Shown here in pieces: positions 34,331 through 46,379 of a stretch of 64,000 nucleotides of DNA (the first letter of the stretch is position 1; each line of letters starts with the position of its first letter). Origin of the DNA: JAJAZB01 sp965249815 (GTDB lineage: Bacteria > Bacteroidota > Bacteroidia > Cytophagales > Spirosomataceae); NCBI GenBank assembly GCA_965249815.1, contig CBDFMV010000003.1:1178001-1242000 (forward strand). The letters are read 5' to 3'. Made by a program: the position numbers and the translations under genes. The notes under the pieces were generated by a model. The model made no database searches and was not told the DNA's origin. It was given only the letters and a program-made list of their open reading frames with translations.

Positions 34331-34399
34331 AGAGTTTAAGGGTCAGCGTTCAGGGTTGTTTTCCTTAACACTAAACCCTGAACCCGAAACGCTAAACTC
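34331..34399. repeat. Imperfect inverted repeat between RDD and SpoIIM genes
   Basis: Arms around AGAGTTTAAGGGTCAGCGTTCAGGG and CCCTGAACCCGAAACGCTAAACTC pair with a few mismatches. It lies in the shared divergent promoter region, six bases before the SpoIIM start codon, so it could act on both promoters. Confidence 0.6.
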
Positions 34400-34405
34400 A
34401 TCCCC

Positions 34406-35359
34406 ATGCGCGAAGCCGTTTTCATCCGCCAGAACGCCGACAAGTGGAAGGCCATCGAGCAGGCTACTCAGCCCGACGACCCGAACCGGCTGGCGGAGCG
34501 CTTCGTGCAACTTACCGACGATTTGGCCTACGCCCGCACGTTTTACCCCGAAGCGCCCGTCACGCGGTACCTCAACGGCCTGGCCACGCGGCTCCACCAG
34601 CAGATTTACCGCAACCGACCCGAAGATCGGGGTCGATTCTGGCGGTTCTGGCGCAGCGAACTCCCCGCGCTGTTTCGGGCGTCGCACCGGCAGCTTTTGA
34701 TTGCCTTTCTCGTATTCGCGGCGGCAGTGGCCCTCGGCGTGGCCTCGGCTCTGCACGACGACACCTTCGTGCGGCTCATTCTGGGTGATGCGTACGTGAA
34801 CGAAACCCTCGAAAACATTGAGCGCGGCGATCCGCTGGCCATTTACAAAAGTACCGGGCAAACGGGGATGTTCTTGGCCATCACCTTCAATAACATCCGG
34901 GTGGCATTTCTGGCCTTCGTGCTGGGCGTGTTTGGCTCCGTCGGCACGGTGTGGCTGCTGTTCAGCAACGGCGTCATGCTCGGGGCGTTCCAGACGTTTT
35001 TTTACCAGAAAGGCCTGTTGCTGACCTCGCTGCTGACGGTCTGGATTCACGGTACGCTCGAAATTTCGGCCATCGTCATCGCGGGCTGCGCCGGGCTGAC
35101 GATGGGCAACGCGCTCTTGTTTCCCGGCACGTTTCCGCGCGGGTACGCCTTCCGCAAGGGCGCGAAGCAGGGACTAAAAATCGCCGTCGGGCTGGTGCCC
35201 ATTTTCATCACGGCGGGTTTTCTGGAAAGTTTCGTCACGCGGTTGCCGCTGCCCTGGTACGTCAGCGGGGCCATCATTGCGGTGTCGGCCCTGTTCATCG
35301 GCTGGTATTTCGTCTGGTACCCGATTCAACTCAGTAAGACTTCCAAACCGGCCCCATGA
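34406..35359 (+). CDS. SpoIIM-family (stage II sporulation protein M-like) membrane protein
   Basis: 317 residues. N-terminal cytoplasmic helical region (MREAVFIRQNADKWKAIEQ, about 1-80), then five or six TM helices. Family segments include 'TGMFLAITFNNIRVAFLAFVLG' and 'LTVWIHGTLEISAIVIAGCAGLTMG'. In non-sporulating bacteria these proteins occur with MoxR ATPases, DUF58 and RDD proteins and are thought to form a membrane platform. Its stop overlaps the next start by 4 bases. It heads a six-gene run ending at McrC. Confidence 0.92.
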   Translation: MREAVFIRQNADKWKAIEQATQPDDPNRLAERFVQLTDDLAYARTFYPEAPVTRYLNGLATRLHQQIYRNRPEDRGRFWRFWRSELPALFRASHRQLLIAFLVFAAAVALGVASALHDDTFVRLILGDAYVNETLENIERGDPLAIYKSTGQTGMFLAITFNNIRVAFLAFVLGVFGSVGTVWLLFSNGVMLGAFQTFFYQKGLLLTSLLTVWIHGTLEISAIVIAGCAGLTMGNALLFPGTFPRGYAFRKGAKQGLKIAVGLVPIFITAGFLESFVTRLPLPWYVSGAIIAVSALFIGWYFVWYPIQLSKTSKPAP

Positions 35360-36312
35360 ACACGCCCCTCGACCTGCGCCGCGAACGCGATTTTGGCCAG
35401 AAAATCAACGCGACGTTCCAATTCGTCGTCCAGAATTTCAAGCCGCTGGGCACCTGCCTGCTGTACATTGTGGTGCCCTTGCTGCTCGTGGCGGGCATCG
35501 CGGGCGGACTTTTCCAATCAAAAGTTTTTTCATTCGTGGGTGAAAAACCGCCCAACGGATCGCCCGCCGCCGTTACCGGGCTGACTGAACAATTTCTTTC
35601 GCCCGATTACTGGCTGATGCTGGGGTTCACCCTGCTCGGCGTGCTGTTGCTTTCGCTCACCACCTACGCGTACATGGTCGAGTACGAAGGGGCGGGAAAT
35701 CGCCCGCCGGCGGTCGGCGAGGTCTGGCTGCGGGTGCGCCGGAATTTGCTGCCTGCCCTGGGGATGTCGGTGCTGGTGGGATTAGGTGCGGGGCTGGTGG
35801 TGGGCGGGCTGGTGGGAATTTTTCTGGCGGCGGGCAGTATTCCGATGGCGGTGTTGGGTGGATTCGTGGCGTTTGGAATGCTCCTGTATTTTGGCATTGC
35901 TTACTCGTTGGGGTTCGCGGTACTGGTGCAGGAAGAAATCGGCGTTGTGGCGTCGTTGCAGCGTTCGGCCTACCTGGTGAAGGATAAATGGTGGTCAACC
36001 CTCGGGCTTTCGGTGGTGATGGGGCTGATTACCGCCATCGCCGGTTACGTGTTTCAGCTTCCGGCGGGGGTGGTGCTGGTGCTGAAAGGCCTGAACGTAC
36101 TTTCCGGCGACCAAACCGTTTTGTTCATTCTCACGACGCTGGTTGCCACGGTCGGCACCACGCTGTTGCGGGCGCTCACGGTGCTGGCGCTGGGTTTTCA
36201 GTACTTCAACCTGGTGGAATTGAAAGAAGGCATTGGCCTGAAGCAGGACCTCGAACGGCTCGGCACGCCGCCCGCGCTTAACCCCTTTTCCGGTGAAGAA
36301 CGCGATTTTTAG
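35356..36312 (+). CDS. Multi-pass membrane protein of the SpoIIM/DUF4129 locus
   Basis: 318 residues with about six or seven TM helices (for example 30-50, 85-110, 135-165, 170-195, 220-250, 265-290) and a short cytoplasmic tail (NLVELKEGIGLKQDLERLG). Homologues appear in this gene set in Bacteroidota but I know of no assigned function. It overlaps the DUF4129 start by 20 bases, so translation is coupled. Confidence 0.8.
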   Translation: MNTPLDLRRERDFGQKINATFQFVVQNFKPLGTCLLYIVVPLLLVAGIAGGLFQSKVFSFVGEKPPNGSPAAVTGLTEQFLSPDYWLMLGFTLLGVLLLSLTTYAYMVEYEGAGNRPPAVGEVWLRVRRNLLPALGMSVLVGLGAGLVVGGLVGIFLAAGSIPMAVLGGFVAFGMLLYFGIAYSLGFAVLVQEEIGVVASLQRSAYLVKDKWWSTLGLSVVMGLITAIAGYVFQLPAGVVLVLKGLNVLSGDQTVLFILTTLVATVGTTLLRALTVLALGFQYFNLVELKEGIGLKQDLERLGTPPALNPFSGEERDF

Positions 36313-37012
36313 CCTATTCCTGACGCTGCTCGCCTTCGCGGGTGTAGCCGGGCCAATGCCTCCGTCGTTGCCACCCGACCGCTCGCCGGTGGTGGCCCGC
36401 CGACCTGACCCGGCACTCTGGGAACGCCTCCGTACCGATCGCGCCTACCAGTACGGCCACGACGTGCGGGCGGAAGAAGGCCTGCTCGCCCAACTCTGGG
36501 CGCGGTTTCTGCGCGGGTTGGCCGAGTGGCTTTACGACCCGGCGCGGCAATCGACCCGCGATGGACTGACGGTGCTGCTGGTGGTGGGCGTGGCCGTGTT
36601 TGTGGTCTGGAAACTCCTTGGGATGAGTTCGGCGGGCTTGCTCGGTCGCCGCAACGCCGCGCTCAACGTACCTTACTCGCTGGAATCGGAGAACATCCAT
36701 GCCATCGCCTTCGACGAAGAAATCGCGGCAGCCCTCGAAAAACAGCAGTACCGGCTGGCGGTGCGGCTGTACTACCTCCGGCTACTCAAGCACCTCACCG
36801 ACGCCGACCTGATCGACTGGAAACCCGACAAAACAAACCACGTTTACGCGAACGAACTGCGAAATGCCGCCCTGCGGCCCGGTTTTGAAGCCCTGACCAA
36901 CGCGTTTGAACGCGTTTGGTACGGTGATTTCCCGCTGGAAAAAGACCAGTTTGAAACCATCCGGCTTCGGTTCGACGCGTTTCATAAAACGATTCCCGCT
37001 TTTTCCCGCTGA
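36293..37012 (+). CDS. DUF4129 membrane protein (GTG start)
   Basis: 239 residues starting at GTG (36293) inside the previous gene. Signal-like helix, then a central TM (DGLTVLLVVGVAVFVVWKLLG, about 89-108) and a cytoplasmic C-terminal domain with the DUF4129 hallmark 'ALEKQQYRLAVRLYYLRLLKHL…DWKPDKTNHVYANEL…FERVWYGDF'. This domain is often fused to or next to transglutaminase-like proteins and MoxR. Function unknown. Confidence 0.88.
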   Translation: MKNAIFSLFLTLLAFAGVAGPMPPSLPPDRSPVVARRPDPALWERLRTDRAYQYGHDVRAEEGLLAQLWARFLRGLAEWLYDPARQSTRDGLTVLLVVGVAVFVVWKLLGMSSAGLLGRRNAALNVPYSLESENIHAIAFDEEIAAALEKQQYRLAVRLYYLRLLKHLTDADLIDWKPDKTNHVYANELRNAALRPGFEALTNAFERVWYGDFPLEKDQFETIRLRFDAFHKTIPAFSR

Positions 37013-37015
37013 TTC

Positions 37016-38212
37016 TTGAAGAAGCCCGCCTCCTACCTTTTTTTGCTCGGTGCCACGCTGCTCGTCTTCGTGCTGGTGGAGTATTTTCGCCCCAAACCCA
37101 TCGACTGGACGCCCACCTACGCCAACCGCGACGCCATTCCTTATGGCACCAAAGCCATGTACGAACTCCTGCCGGGGCTGTTTGGTAACCAGCCCGTGCG
37201 CACCGTGCGCGTACCGGTGTACAACCACCTGCGTGAGGCCACGCTGCCGGGCCGTAGCAGTTATGTGTTCATCAACGAGTCGTTCGAGGCCGACGAAAAT
37301 GACCTGCGCGAGTTGCTGGCCTACGTGGCGCGGGGCAATCGGGCGTTTGTGGCGGCACACCAATTTCCGGCGACGCTGGCGGATACCCTCGGTGTCCACG
37401 CCACGTACGAAGCCGACCCCGGTCGCGATTCGACCCGCCTCGCGTTCACCAATCCGCGGTTGAGAAGCCCTGCGCTTTACGCCTACCGCCGCACCTGGGC
37501 CACGGCGCACCTGGTGCCGGATAGTTTGCCTAAGCCGGTTTTGCAACGGGCCACGGTGTTGGGCGTTAATGCCCGGAAGCGGGTAAACTTCGTGCGGATT
37601 CCGTTCGGGAAAGGCGCTTTTTTCCTGCACACGGTACCCGTGGCATTCACGAATTTCTACGTACTGCGCCAACCCACAGCGGAGTACGCCTTTCGGGCGC
37701 TGTCGTATTTGCCCGCCGGGCCGGTTTTCTGGGACGAATACCAGAAACAGGGCCGCGTGGGCGAGCAGTCGCTGTTTCGTTTTCTGCTGAACGACCCGGC
37801 GTTGCGCTGGGCCTATTACCTGACACTCGCCACCGTTTTTTTGTACGTTCTGGTGGAAAGTCGGCGGCGGCAACGCGTAATTCCGGTGGTGGAACCGCCG
37901 CGCAACACTTCGCTCGAGTTTGTCGAAACCATCGGGCAGCTTTATTTTCAGCAAGGCAACCACGCCGATTTAGCCGAAAAGAAAATCGCGCACTGGCTCG
38001 CCTTCCTCCGGCAGCGATTCAACCTGAACACCAGCGTTTTTGACGAAGAATTCCGGCAAAAACTGGTCGCCAAAAGTGGCGTAAGTCGCGCCGACGTGGA
38101 CGCATTGCTGGCTCGTGTGGAAGTCGTGCGCGGCAGCGGCACCCTCACCGAAACTAAATTGCTCGACCTCAACCGGCGCATCGAGGCGTTTTACGACACG
38201 GTCCATGCTTGA
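37016..38212 (+). CDS. DUF4350 membrane protein (TTG start)
   Basis: 398 residues from TTG at 37016, three bases after the DUF4129 stop. N-terminal TM helix (SYLFLLGATLLVFVLVEYF), a periplasmic GATase/DUF4350 domain with 'ELLAYVARGNRAFVAAHQF' and 'AYRTWATAHLVP'-like segments, a second TM (ALRWAYYLTLATVFLYVLVE, about 262-281), then a cytoplasmic helical tail. The stop lies 8 bases inside mcrB. In related genomes the next genes are usually MoxR and DUF58; here they are McrB and McrC. Confidence 0.85.
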   Translation: MKKPASYLFLLGATLLVFVLVEYFRPKPIDWTPTYANRDAIPYGTKAMYELLPGLFGNQPVRTVRVPVYNHLREATLPGRSSYVFINESFEADENDLRELLAYVARGNRAFVAAHQFPATLADTLGVHATYEADPGRDSTRLAFTNPRLRSPALYAYRRTWATAHLVPDSLPKPVLQRATVLGVNARKRVNFVRIPFGKGAFFLHTVPVAFTNFYVLRQPTAEYAFRALSYLPAGPVFWDEYQKQGRVGEQSLFRFLLNDPALRWAYYLTLATVFLYVLVESRRRQRVIPVVEPPRNTSLEFVETIGQLYFQQGNHADLAEKKIAHWLAFLRQRFNLNTSVFDEEFRQKLVAKSGVSRADVDALLARVEVVRGSGTLTETKLLDLNRRIEAFYDTVHA

Positions 38213-39857
38213 CGCCCAACTCCAGTTGTTGCAGGAAACGGCCCGCTCGCTCCGCGAACTGGAGGACGATGCCACGCTGTTTGCCAGGCTCAACGCCCTG
38301 CCACGTCCGGCGGTGCAGGCGTTGCTGGCTGAGTACCAGCGCGTGGAACGGCAGTTTTCGCCCGTCAACCTGCTGCGGTACGAAGTGCTCAACCAGTTGG
38401 AAGAAGGCCGCCCGCCGCTTACGCACGCCGACGTGGAGTTGATTCGCCAGGAAATCGAGGAGCGTAATGTGGCTTTTTTCGAGAAATACGGCTCCCGGTT
38501 GGTGGAAGGACTGGCGGGATATCCCAAGCGGGAGCCGTTCCGGGCTTGGCGCAAAGGCGGGAAACTGGCTTATTTCAAGCTTTTCCACTCGTTTTTTTAC
38601 CGGAAAGAAACGGCGCAACGGGTGCTATCCGCGTTGCTTGAAGCAGGCGAAACCCTGCAAGAGTACCTCAGCCTGCCCGACCAGCGCCTGCACGTCGTTG
38701 ATTTTTCTGGCAGTCACCACTTCGGCGCAACGGATTGCTGGCTGGCGCTTTTCCCACCCGACAAGCCCAACCATCGGCTGGCGCACCAGTTGTTTTGCCG
38801 AGTCAGTGCGGCGGGCATTCACGCCGGACTTTTGTCGGGGTGGGCCGTTGCCGAAAACCGCCTCGAAATTGTACAGCGCTTCGAGGCGGTTGAACCCGCT
38901 TTTGACTACCTGAAAACGCTCCTCGAATCGTACCAGACGGCCAATCAGGTGCTTTTGTTGCCCGTGGCCGCTGAACCAAAACCGGCGTATTCGGCCAGTC
39001 CGCCCCCGTCCGAAACGCTGCTTCAGTCCGAAGAAACTTTTGCCGATGCACTGGCGGCGCTTCACTACAAACGTAACCTGGTTTTGCAGGGACCACCGGG
39101 AGTGGGGAAAACCTTCCTGGCCCAACGCCTGGCCGAAATGCTGCTTGGCGGGCGTGATGCCCGTCGCCTGCGTACGGTACAATTTCACCCGTCGTATGCG
39201 TACGAAGACTTCGTGCAGGGCTATCGGCCCGACGGGCGCGGCGGTTTTGTGCTGAAAAACGGCGTGTTTTACGACTTTTGCCTCCTGGCCCGCCGCCATC
39301 CGCAGCAATCCTTTGTGTTTTTGATTGACGAAATCAACCGGGGCAACCTGAGCAAGGTTTTTGGGGAATTGTTACTGCTGCTCGAAGCCGACAAGCGATC
39401 GACGGCAAACGCAATTCCACTCACGTATTCCGAAACGCCCTTTTTCGTGCCGCCCAACCTGTACGTCATCGGCACGATGAACACCGCAGACCGGTCACTC
39501 GCGTTGGTGGACTACGCCTTGCGGCGGCGGTTTGCTTTCGTTGAAATTGTCCCGGAATTCGGAAAAACCTTCGTTGCCCTGCTGCAAGCGCATGGTGTTT
39601 CGGGTGCTTTTCTGGACCGCTTCACCCAGACAATAACTGCGCTCAACGAAACCATTCAGCGAGACCCCAGCCTTTCGGCGGCCTTCTGCATCGGCCACAG
39701 CTATTTTTTGCAGCCCAACCTGCAAAATTTCGAGGCCTGGTACCGGCGTGTCATCGCGCTTGAACTCGCCCCGTTACTTCGTGAGTACTGGTTTGACGAT
39801 CCCGACAAAGCCCAACAGGAGACGGAAAAACTGCTTGCCGTCGTTCAGAACGCATGA
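38205..39857 (+). CDS. mcrB: McrB-type AAA+ GTPase, unusual N-terminal region
   Basis: 550 residues from MLDAQLQ. The AAA+ module has Walker A GPPGVGKTFL from residue 296, FHPSYAYEDFVQGYRP, a Walker B FLIDEINRGNLSKVFGEL near 373, and MNTADRSLALVDYALRRRF near 425, which carries the NTAD guanine-specificity motif of McrB. The N-terminal 290 residues do not look like the E. coli DNA-reading domain: a helical region (1-110) is followed by an alpha/beta part (LHVVDFSGSHHFGATDCWLAL). The start overlaps DUF4350 by 8 bases; the stop overlaps mcrC by 4. A longer in-frame upstream reading exists but covers the DUF4350 end in another frame. Confidence 0.93.
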   Translation: MLDAQLQLLQETARSLRELEDDATLFARLNALPRPAVQALLAEYQRVERQFSPVNLLRYEVLNQLEEGRPPLTHADVELIRQEIEERNVAFFEKYGSRLVEGLAGYPKREPFRAWRKGGKLAYFKLFHSFFYRKETAQRVLSALLEAGETLQEYLSLPDQRLHVVDFSGSHHFGATDCWLALFPPDKPNHRLAHQLFCRVSAAGIHAGLLSGWAVAENRLEIVQRFEAVEPAFDYLKTLLESYQTANQVLLLPVAAEPKPAYSASPPPSETLLQSEETFADALAALHYKRNLVLQGPPGVGKTFLAQRLAEMLLGGRDARRLRTVQFHPSYAYEDFVQGYRPDGRGGFVLKNGVFYDFCLLARRHPQQSFVFLIDEINRGNLSKVFGELLLLLEADKRSTANAIPLTYSETPFFVPPNLYVIGTMNTADRSLALVDYALRRRFAFVEIVPEFGKTFVALLQAHGVSGAFLDRFTQTITALNETIQRDPSLSAAFCIGHSYFLQPNLQNFEAWYRRVIALELAPLLREYWFDDPDKAQQETEKLLAVVQNA

Positions 39858-40870
39858 TCCCCATCGATAACCTGTATTATTTACTTTGCTACGCCTGGGA
39901 TGTGCTCCCGGAACGAGGGTATGTAAACGTCGGAGTGTCATCGTCGCCTGCGGTGCTTGAACTCCTCACCAACCTATTAACCTCGCACCTCGCGAGGCAA
40001 CTCAAAGCTGGACTGCCCAAGCGCTACCAGCCAGTTGAAGAGCCGTATGCTGGAGTAAAAGGGCAACTTCTATTCGCCGAAACGCTCCGTAATCAAGTGC
40101 TGCGAACGGGAAAGGCCGTGTGTCGATACGATGAGTTAACGTTTAACCAGCCTGTTAATCAGATTCTAAAAACGACGCTTCGGCGCATCGCTCATACGAA
40201 GGGGCTGGCTAAGCTGCTACGACAACGAGTTTTACAGTTGGTGTATCGCCTGGCAGAGGTTAACGAGATCGAGCTTTCAAAAGCACTTTTTGAGAGTCAA
40301 TTATCGCTGGCAGGCCGCAACTCTGACCGTTTGCTACTTCATATTTGCCAGTTGCTTCACGAAAATCTTTTTGTAAATGAACAGCCGGGCCGGTACATCT
40401 TCCGGAACTTCTGGCGCGATGAGAAGCAGATGGCCGTTCTTTTTGAAGCGTTTGTGCGCAACTTTTATCGAATCGAACAGCAGAAGTACCGGGTGCGGCG
40501 CGAAACTATTTTATGGAAATTCGAAGCTTCTGACGAAGACAAATTGCTTTTACCACTCATGCTCACTGACGTAACGCTTGAAAGCGCCGAACGGAAAATA
40601 ATCATCGACACGAAATTTTACGAAGAGACGTTTCAACGGCGGTACGACAGGCCAAAAGTGCACTCCCAGCACCTCTACCAGTTATTCTCTTACCTGAAAA
40701 ATCAACCCCGAACCGAGCAGCATGTCGAAGGCATTTTACTTTATCCAGTTGTCAAACGCGCTGTTTCGCTAAATTACGCGGATGCCAGACACCGGTTACG
40801 CGTTGAAACTATCAACTTGAACCAGCCTTGGCCAAACATTAAGGAAGCTCTTCTTGAGCTGATACCATAA
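39854..40870 (+). CDS. mcrC: McrC-type restriction endonuclease subunit
   Basis: 338 residues. N-terminal IPIDNLYYLLCYAWDVL is typical of McrC. The PD-(D/E)xK nuclease core appears as LTDVTLESAERKIIIDTKFYEETF, with the two Asp residues and the DTK Lys near 240-260. McrC binds and stimulates McrB, and cuts DNA, classically at modified cytosines. Starts within mcrB by a 4-base overlap. Two counted rows (40141-40200 and 40321-40380) are 45% and 37% GC, against 60% in a row of mcrB (38521-38580), so the two genes may have different histories. A hairpin follows the stop. Confidence 0.93.
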   Translation: MIPIDNLYYLLCYAWDVLPERGYVNVGVSSSPAVLELLTNLLTSHLARQLKAGLPKRYQPVEEPYAGVKGQLLFAETLRNQVLRTGKAVCRYDELTFNQPVNQILKTTLRRIAHTKGLAKLLRQRVLQLVYRLAEVNEIELSKALFESQLSLAGRNSDRLLLHICQLLHENLFVNEQPGRYIFRNFWRDEKQMAVLFEAFVRNFYRIEQQKYRVRRETILWKFEASDEDKLLLPLMLTDVTLESAERKIIIDTKFYEETFQRRYDRPKVHSQHLYQLFSYLKNQPRTEQHVEGILLYPVVKRAVSLNYADARHRLRVETINLNQPWPNIKEALLELIP

Positions 40871-40896
40871 AAAAGCCCTACTGATCGCAGTAGGGC
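40869..40896 (-). terminator. rRNA operon terminator (also follows mcrC)
   Basis: Stem GCCCTACTG / CAGTAGGGC with a 4-base loop, followed on the minus strand by TTTTTT. This is a clear intrinsic terminator for the rRNA operon. On the plus strand the same stem lies just after mcrC, preceded by an A-run, so it may serve both convergent units. Confidence 0.88.
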
Positions 40897-40913
40897 AAAT
40901 GAATAATACAATG

Positions 40914-41024
40914 AGGCGGCTACCTACTTTCCCGGGGGTGAACCCAGTATCATGGGCGTGGGGGGGCTTAACGGCTCTGTTCGGAATGGGAAGAGGTGAA
41001 CACCCCCGCTGTGACCACCTTCAA
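40914..41024 (-). rRNA. rrf: 5S rRNA
   Basis: Reverse strand contains the conserved CCATTCCGAACAGAGCCGTTAAG loop B/C region and terminal strands that pair (GGTGG… with …CCGCC). Length about 111 nt; ends estimated. Confidence 0.93.
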
Positions 41025-41091
41025 GGCCTTGAGGCCGGGCTTTCGCCCTTCGTTTTCCCCCAGCGGATAAGGAGGAAAAGGATTTCTTTTA

Positions 41092-41111
41092 AGGGATTGT
41101 GAAAAAAGCAG
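41092..41111 (-). other. pre-23S processing stem, 3' arm
   Basis: AGGGATTGTGAAAAAAGCAG on the plus strand is the complement, with one mismatch, of 44055-44074. The two 20-base segments flank 23S and can pair in the precursor, forming the RNase III-type processing stem. Confidence 0.75.
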
Positions 41112-41145
41112 CACTGGCTTGCACGAACTTCATAGAAAAAAAGAG

Positions 41146-43972
<2,827 letters not shown>

Positions 43973-44054
43973 TTCTTCTTGATGCTCTACGTGCTCGTGC
44001 TCAGTGAAAAAACAGGCTGCCTCTGCCATCGCTGACAAAGACCTACTTTCTCTA

Positions 44055-44074
44055 CTGCTTCTTTCACAATCCCT
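44055..44074 (-). other. pre-23S processing stem, 5' arm
   Basis: Partner of 41092-41111; 19 of 20 bases pair. It lies between tRNA-Ala and mature 23S, adjoining a boxA-like sequence. Confidence 0.75.
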
Positions 44075-44084
44075 CAAAGAACCT
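44065..44084 (-). promoter_or_regulatory. boxA-like antitermination site before 23S
   Basis: Minus strand reads AGGTTCTTTGAGGGATTGTG, close to the boxA consensus (TGTTCTTTGAAAA). A very similar sequence precedes 16S. It is expected to bind NusB/S10 and permit read-through of the rRNA operon. Confidence 0.65.
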
Positions 44085-44202
44085 CTTGCTGAGCCACGCC
44101 CGGTGGGTTACCCCACCCCGCATCTTTCAGCAATGTCGCTTCCTGATTCACGTTTGAATCCGGCTGCTGTACGCTTTCCTCTTTTCTCTCCTGCCGCTCC
44201 CG

Positions 44203-44276
44203 TGGAGAATAACGGATTCGAACCGTTGACCCCCTGCTTGCAAAGCAGGTGCTCTAGCCAGCTGAGCTAATCCCCC
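44203..44276 (-). tRNA. tRNA-Ala (UGC)
   Basis: 74-nt cloverleaf: acceptor GGGGGAT / ATTCTCC with two G-U pairs, anticodon stem CCTGC-TTTGCAA-GCAGG with anticodon TGC, T-stem AACGG/CCGTT with TTCGAAT loop. No encoded CCA. In the 16S-23S spacer as usual. Confidence 0.96.
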
Positions 44277-44280
44277 TTGT

Positions 44281-44360
44281 TTTACAGTTTGCAGTTCGCA
44301 GTTTTCAGTGGGCAGTAAAATTACCCTTCGCCCACTGCTGACTGCCCCCTGCCAACTTCA
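44281..44360. repeat. Repeat-rich insert between the two spacer tRNAs
   Basis: GCAGTT-type short repeats followed by CAGTGGGC (44306-44313) and its complement GCCCACTG (44330-44337). The 13-mer CAGTGGGCAGTAA recurs at 60866-60878 upstream of the thiamin receptor. It may be a small intergenic repeat element in the rRNA spacer. Confidence 0.55.
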
Positions 44361-44366
44361 AACCCG

Positions 44367-44440
44367 TGGGCCTGCGTGGACTCGAACCACGGACCTCGAC
44401 ATTATCAGTGTCGCGCTCTAACCACCTGAGCTACAAGCCC
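44367..44440 (-). tRNA. tRNA-Ile (GAU)
   Basis: 74-nt cloverleaf starting GGGCTTGTAGCTCAGG. Anticodon arm CGACA-CTGATAA-TGTCG gives anticodon GAT. T-arm CGTGG-TTCGAGT-CCACG. No encoded CCA. Standard rRNA spacer tRNA. Confidence 0.96.
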
Positions 44441-44464
44441 GTGATTGGTAGCCCCTGAAAGGCC

Positions 44465-44481
44465 TGGACAGAAAGCAGTTT
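44465..44481 (-). other. pre-16S processing stem, 3' arm
   Basis: Plus-strand TGGACAGAAAGCAG pairs with CTGCTTCCTGTCCA at 46151-46164 (13 of 14 plus a G-U). These bracket mature 16S and would form its precursor stem. Confidence 0.7.
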
Positions 44482-44516
44482 CTTTTTTTCTTGAAAAAGG
44501 CTCCCACACTCACTCC

Positions 44517-46026
<1,510 letters not shown>

Positions 46027-46147
46027 TAAAGATTGTTTGACTGACTTCTTACTTGTCCTTCGAACAAAGCAAGGTCAATCCTTGTCTTTGTGAGTGCTTA
46101 CCTCTTTCCTAAAAGATGCTTCCCTCTTCCCCGAAAGAAAAAGGGAA

Positions 46148-46164
46148 ACGCTGCTTCCTGTCCA
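46148..46164 (-). other. pre-16S processing stem, 5' arm
   Basis: Partner of 44465-44481 in the precursor transcript, next to the leader boxA-like site. Confidence 0.7.
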
Positions 46165-46180
46165 GTCTCTCAAAGAACTT
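46161..46180 (-). promoter_or_regulatory. boxA-like site in rRNA leader
   Basis: Minus strand reads AAGTTCTTTGAGAGACTGGA, matching the 23S-proximal copy in GTTCTTTGAG-G/A-GA. Expected antitermination site. Confidence 0.65.
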
Positions 46181-46265
46181 CTCACCCCCAGTAAACCAGC
46201 CGAAACCAGCCCTGAAAGTGTGGTGGCCAACTCGTTTGTCAGCCGTTTCCCGTCGTTTGGGAGTG

Positions 46266-46297
46266 CAAAGGTAATGCATTCCCCCACCCCTTGTCAA
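46266..46297 (-). promoter_or_regulatory. rRNA operon promoter and leader region
   Basis: On the minus strand TTGACAA (46291-46297) and TACCTTTG (46266-46273) match the Bacteroidota -33/-7 elements with 17 bases between them. Transcription should begin about seven bases downstream. The 353-base gap between 16S and the DUF2520 gene otherwise holds the transcribed leader with boxA and processing arm; no gene is seen. Confidence 0.75.
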
Positions 46298-46379
46298 GTC
46301 CAATCCCCGAAAAAAGCAGATAAAGTTTTAGCCCTCCTCCCAAAACATTCAACAGCAGCCGATTAGCTGGAAAAGTTTT

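Noticed and set aside
34406..40870. Search for MoxR or DUF58 genes in this locus
   Set aside because: No second AAA+ or DUF58-like frame is present; the AAA+ gene carries McrB NTAD and McrC follows.
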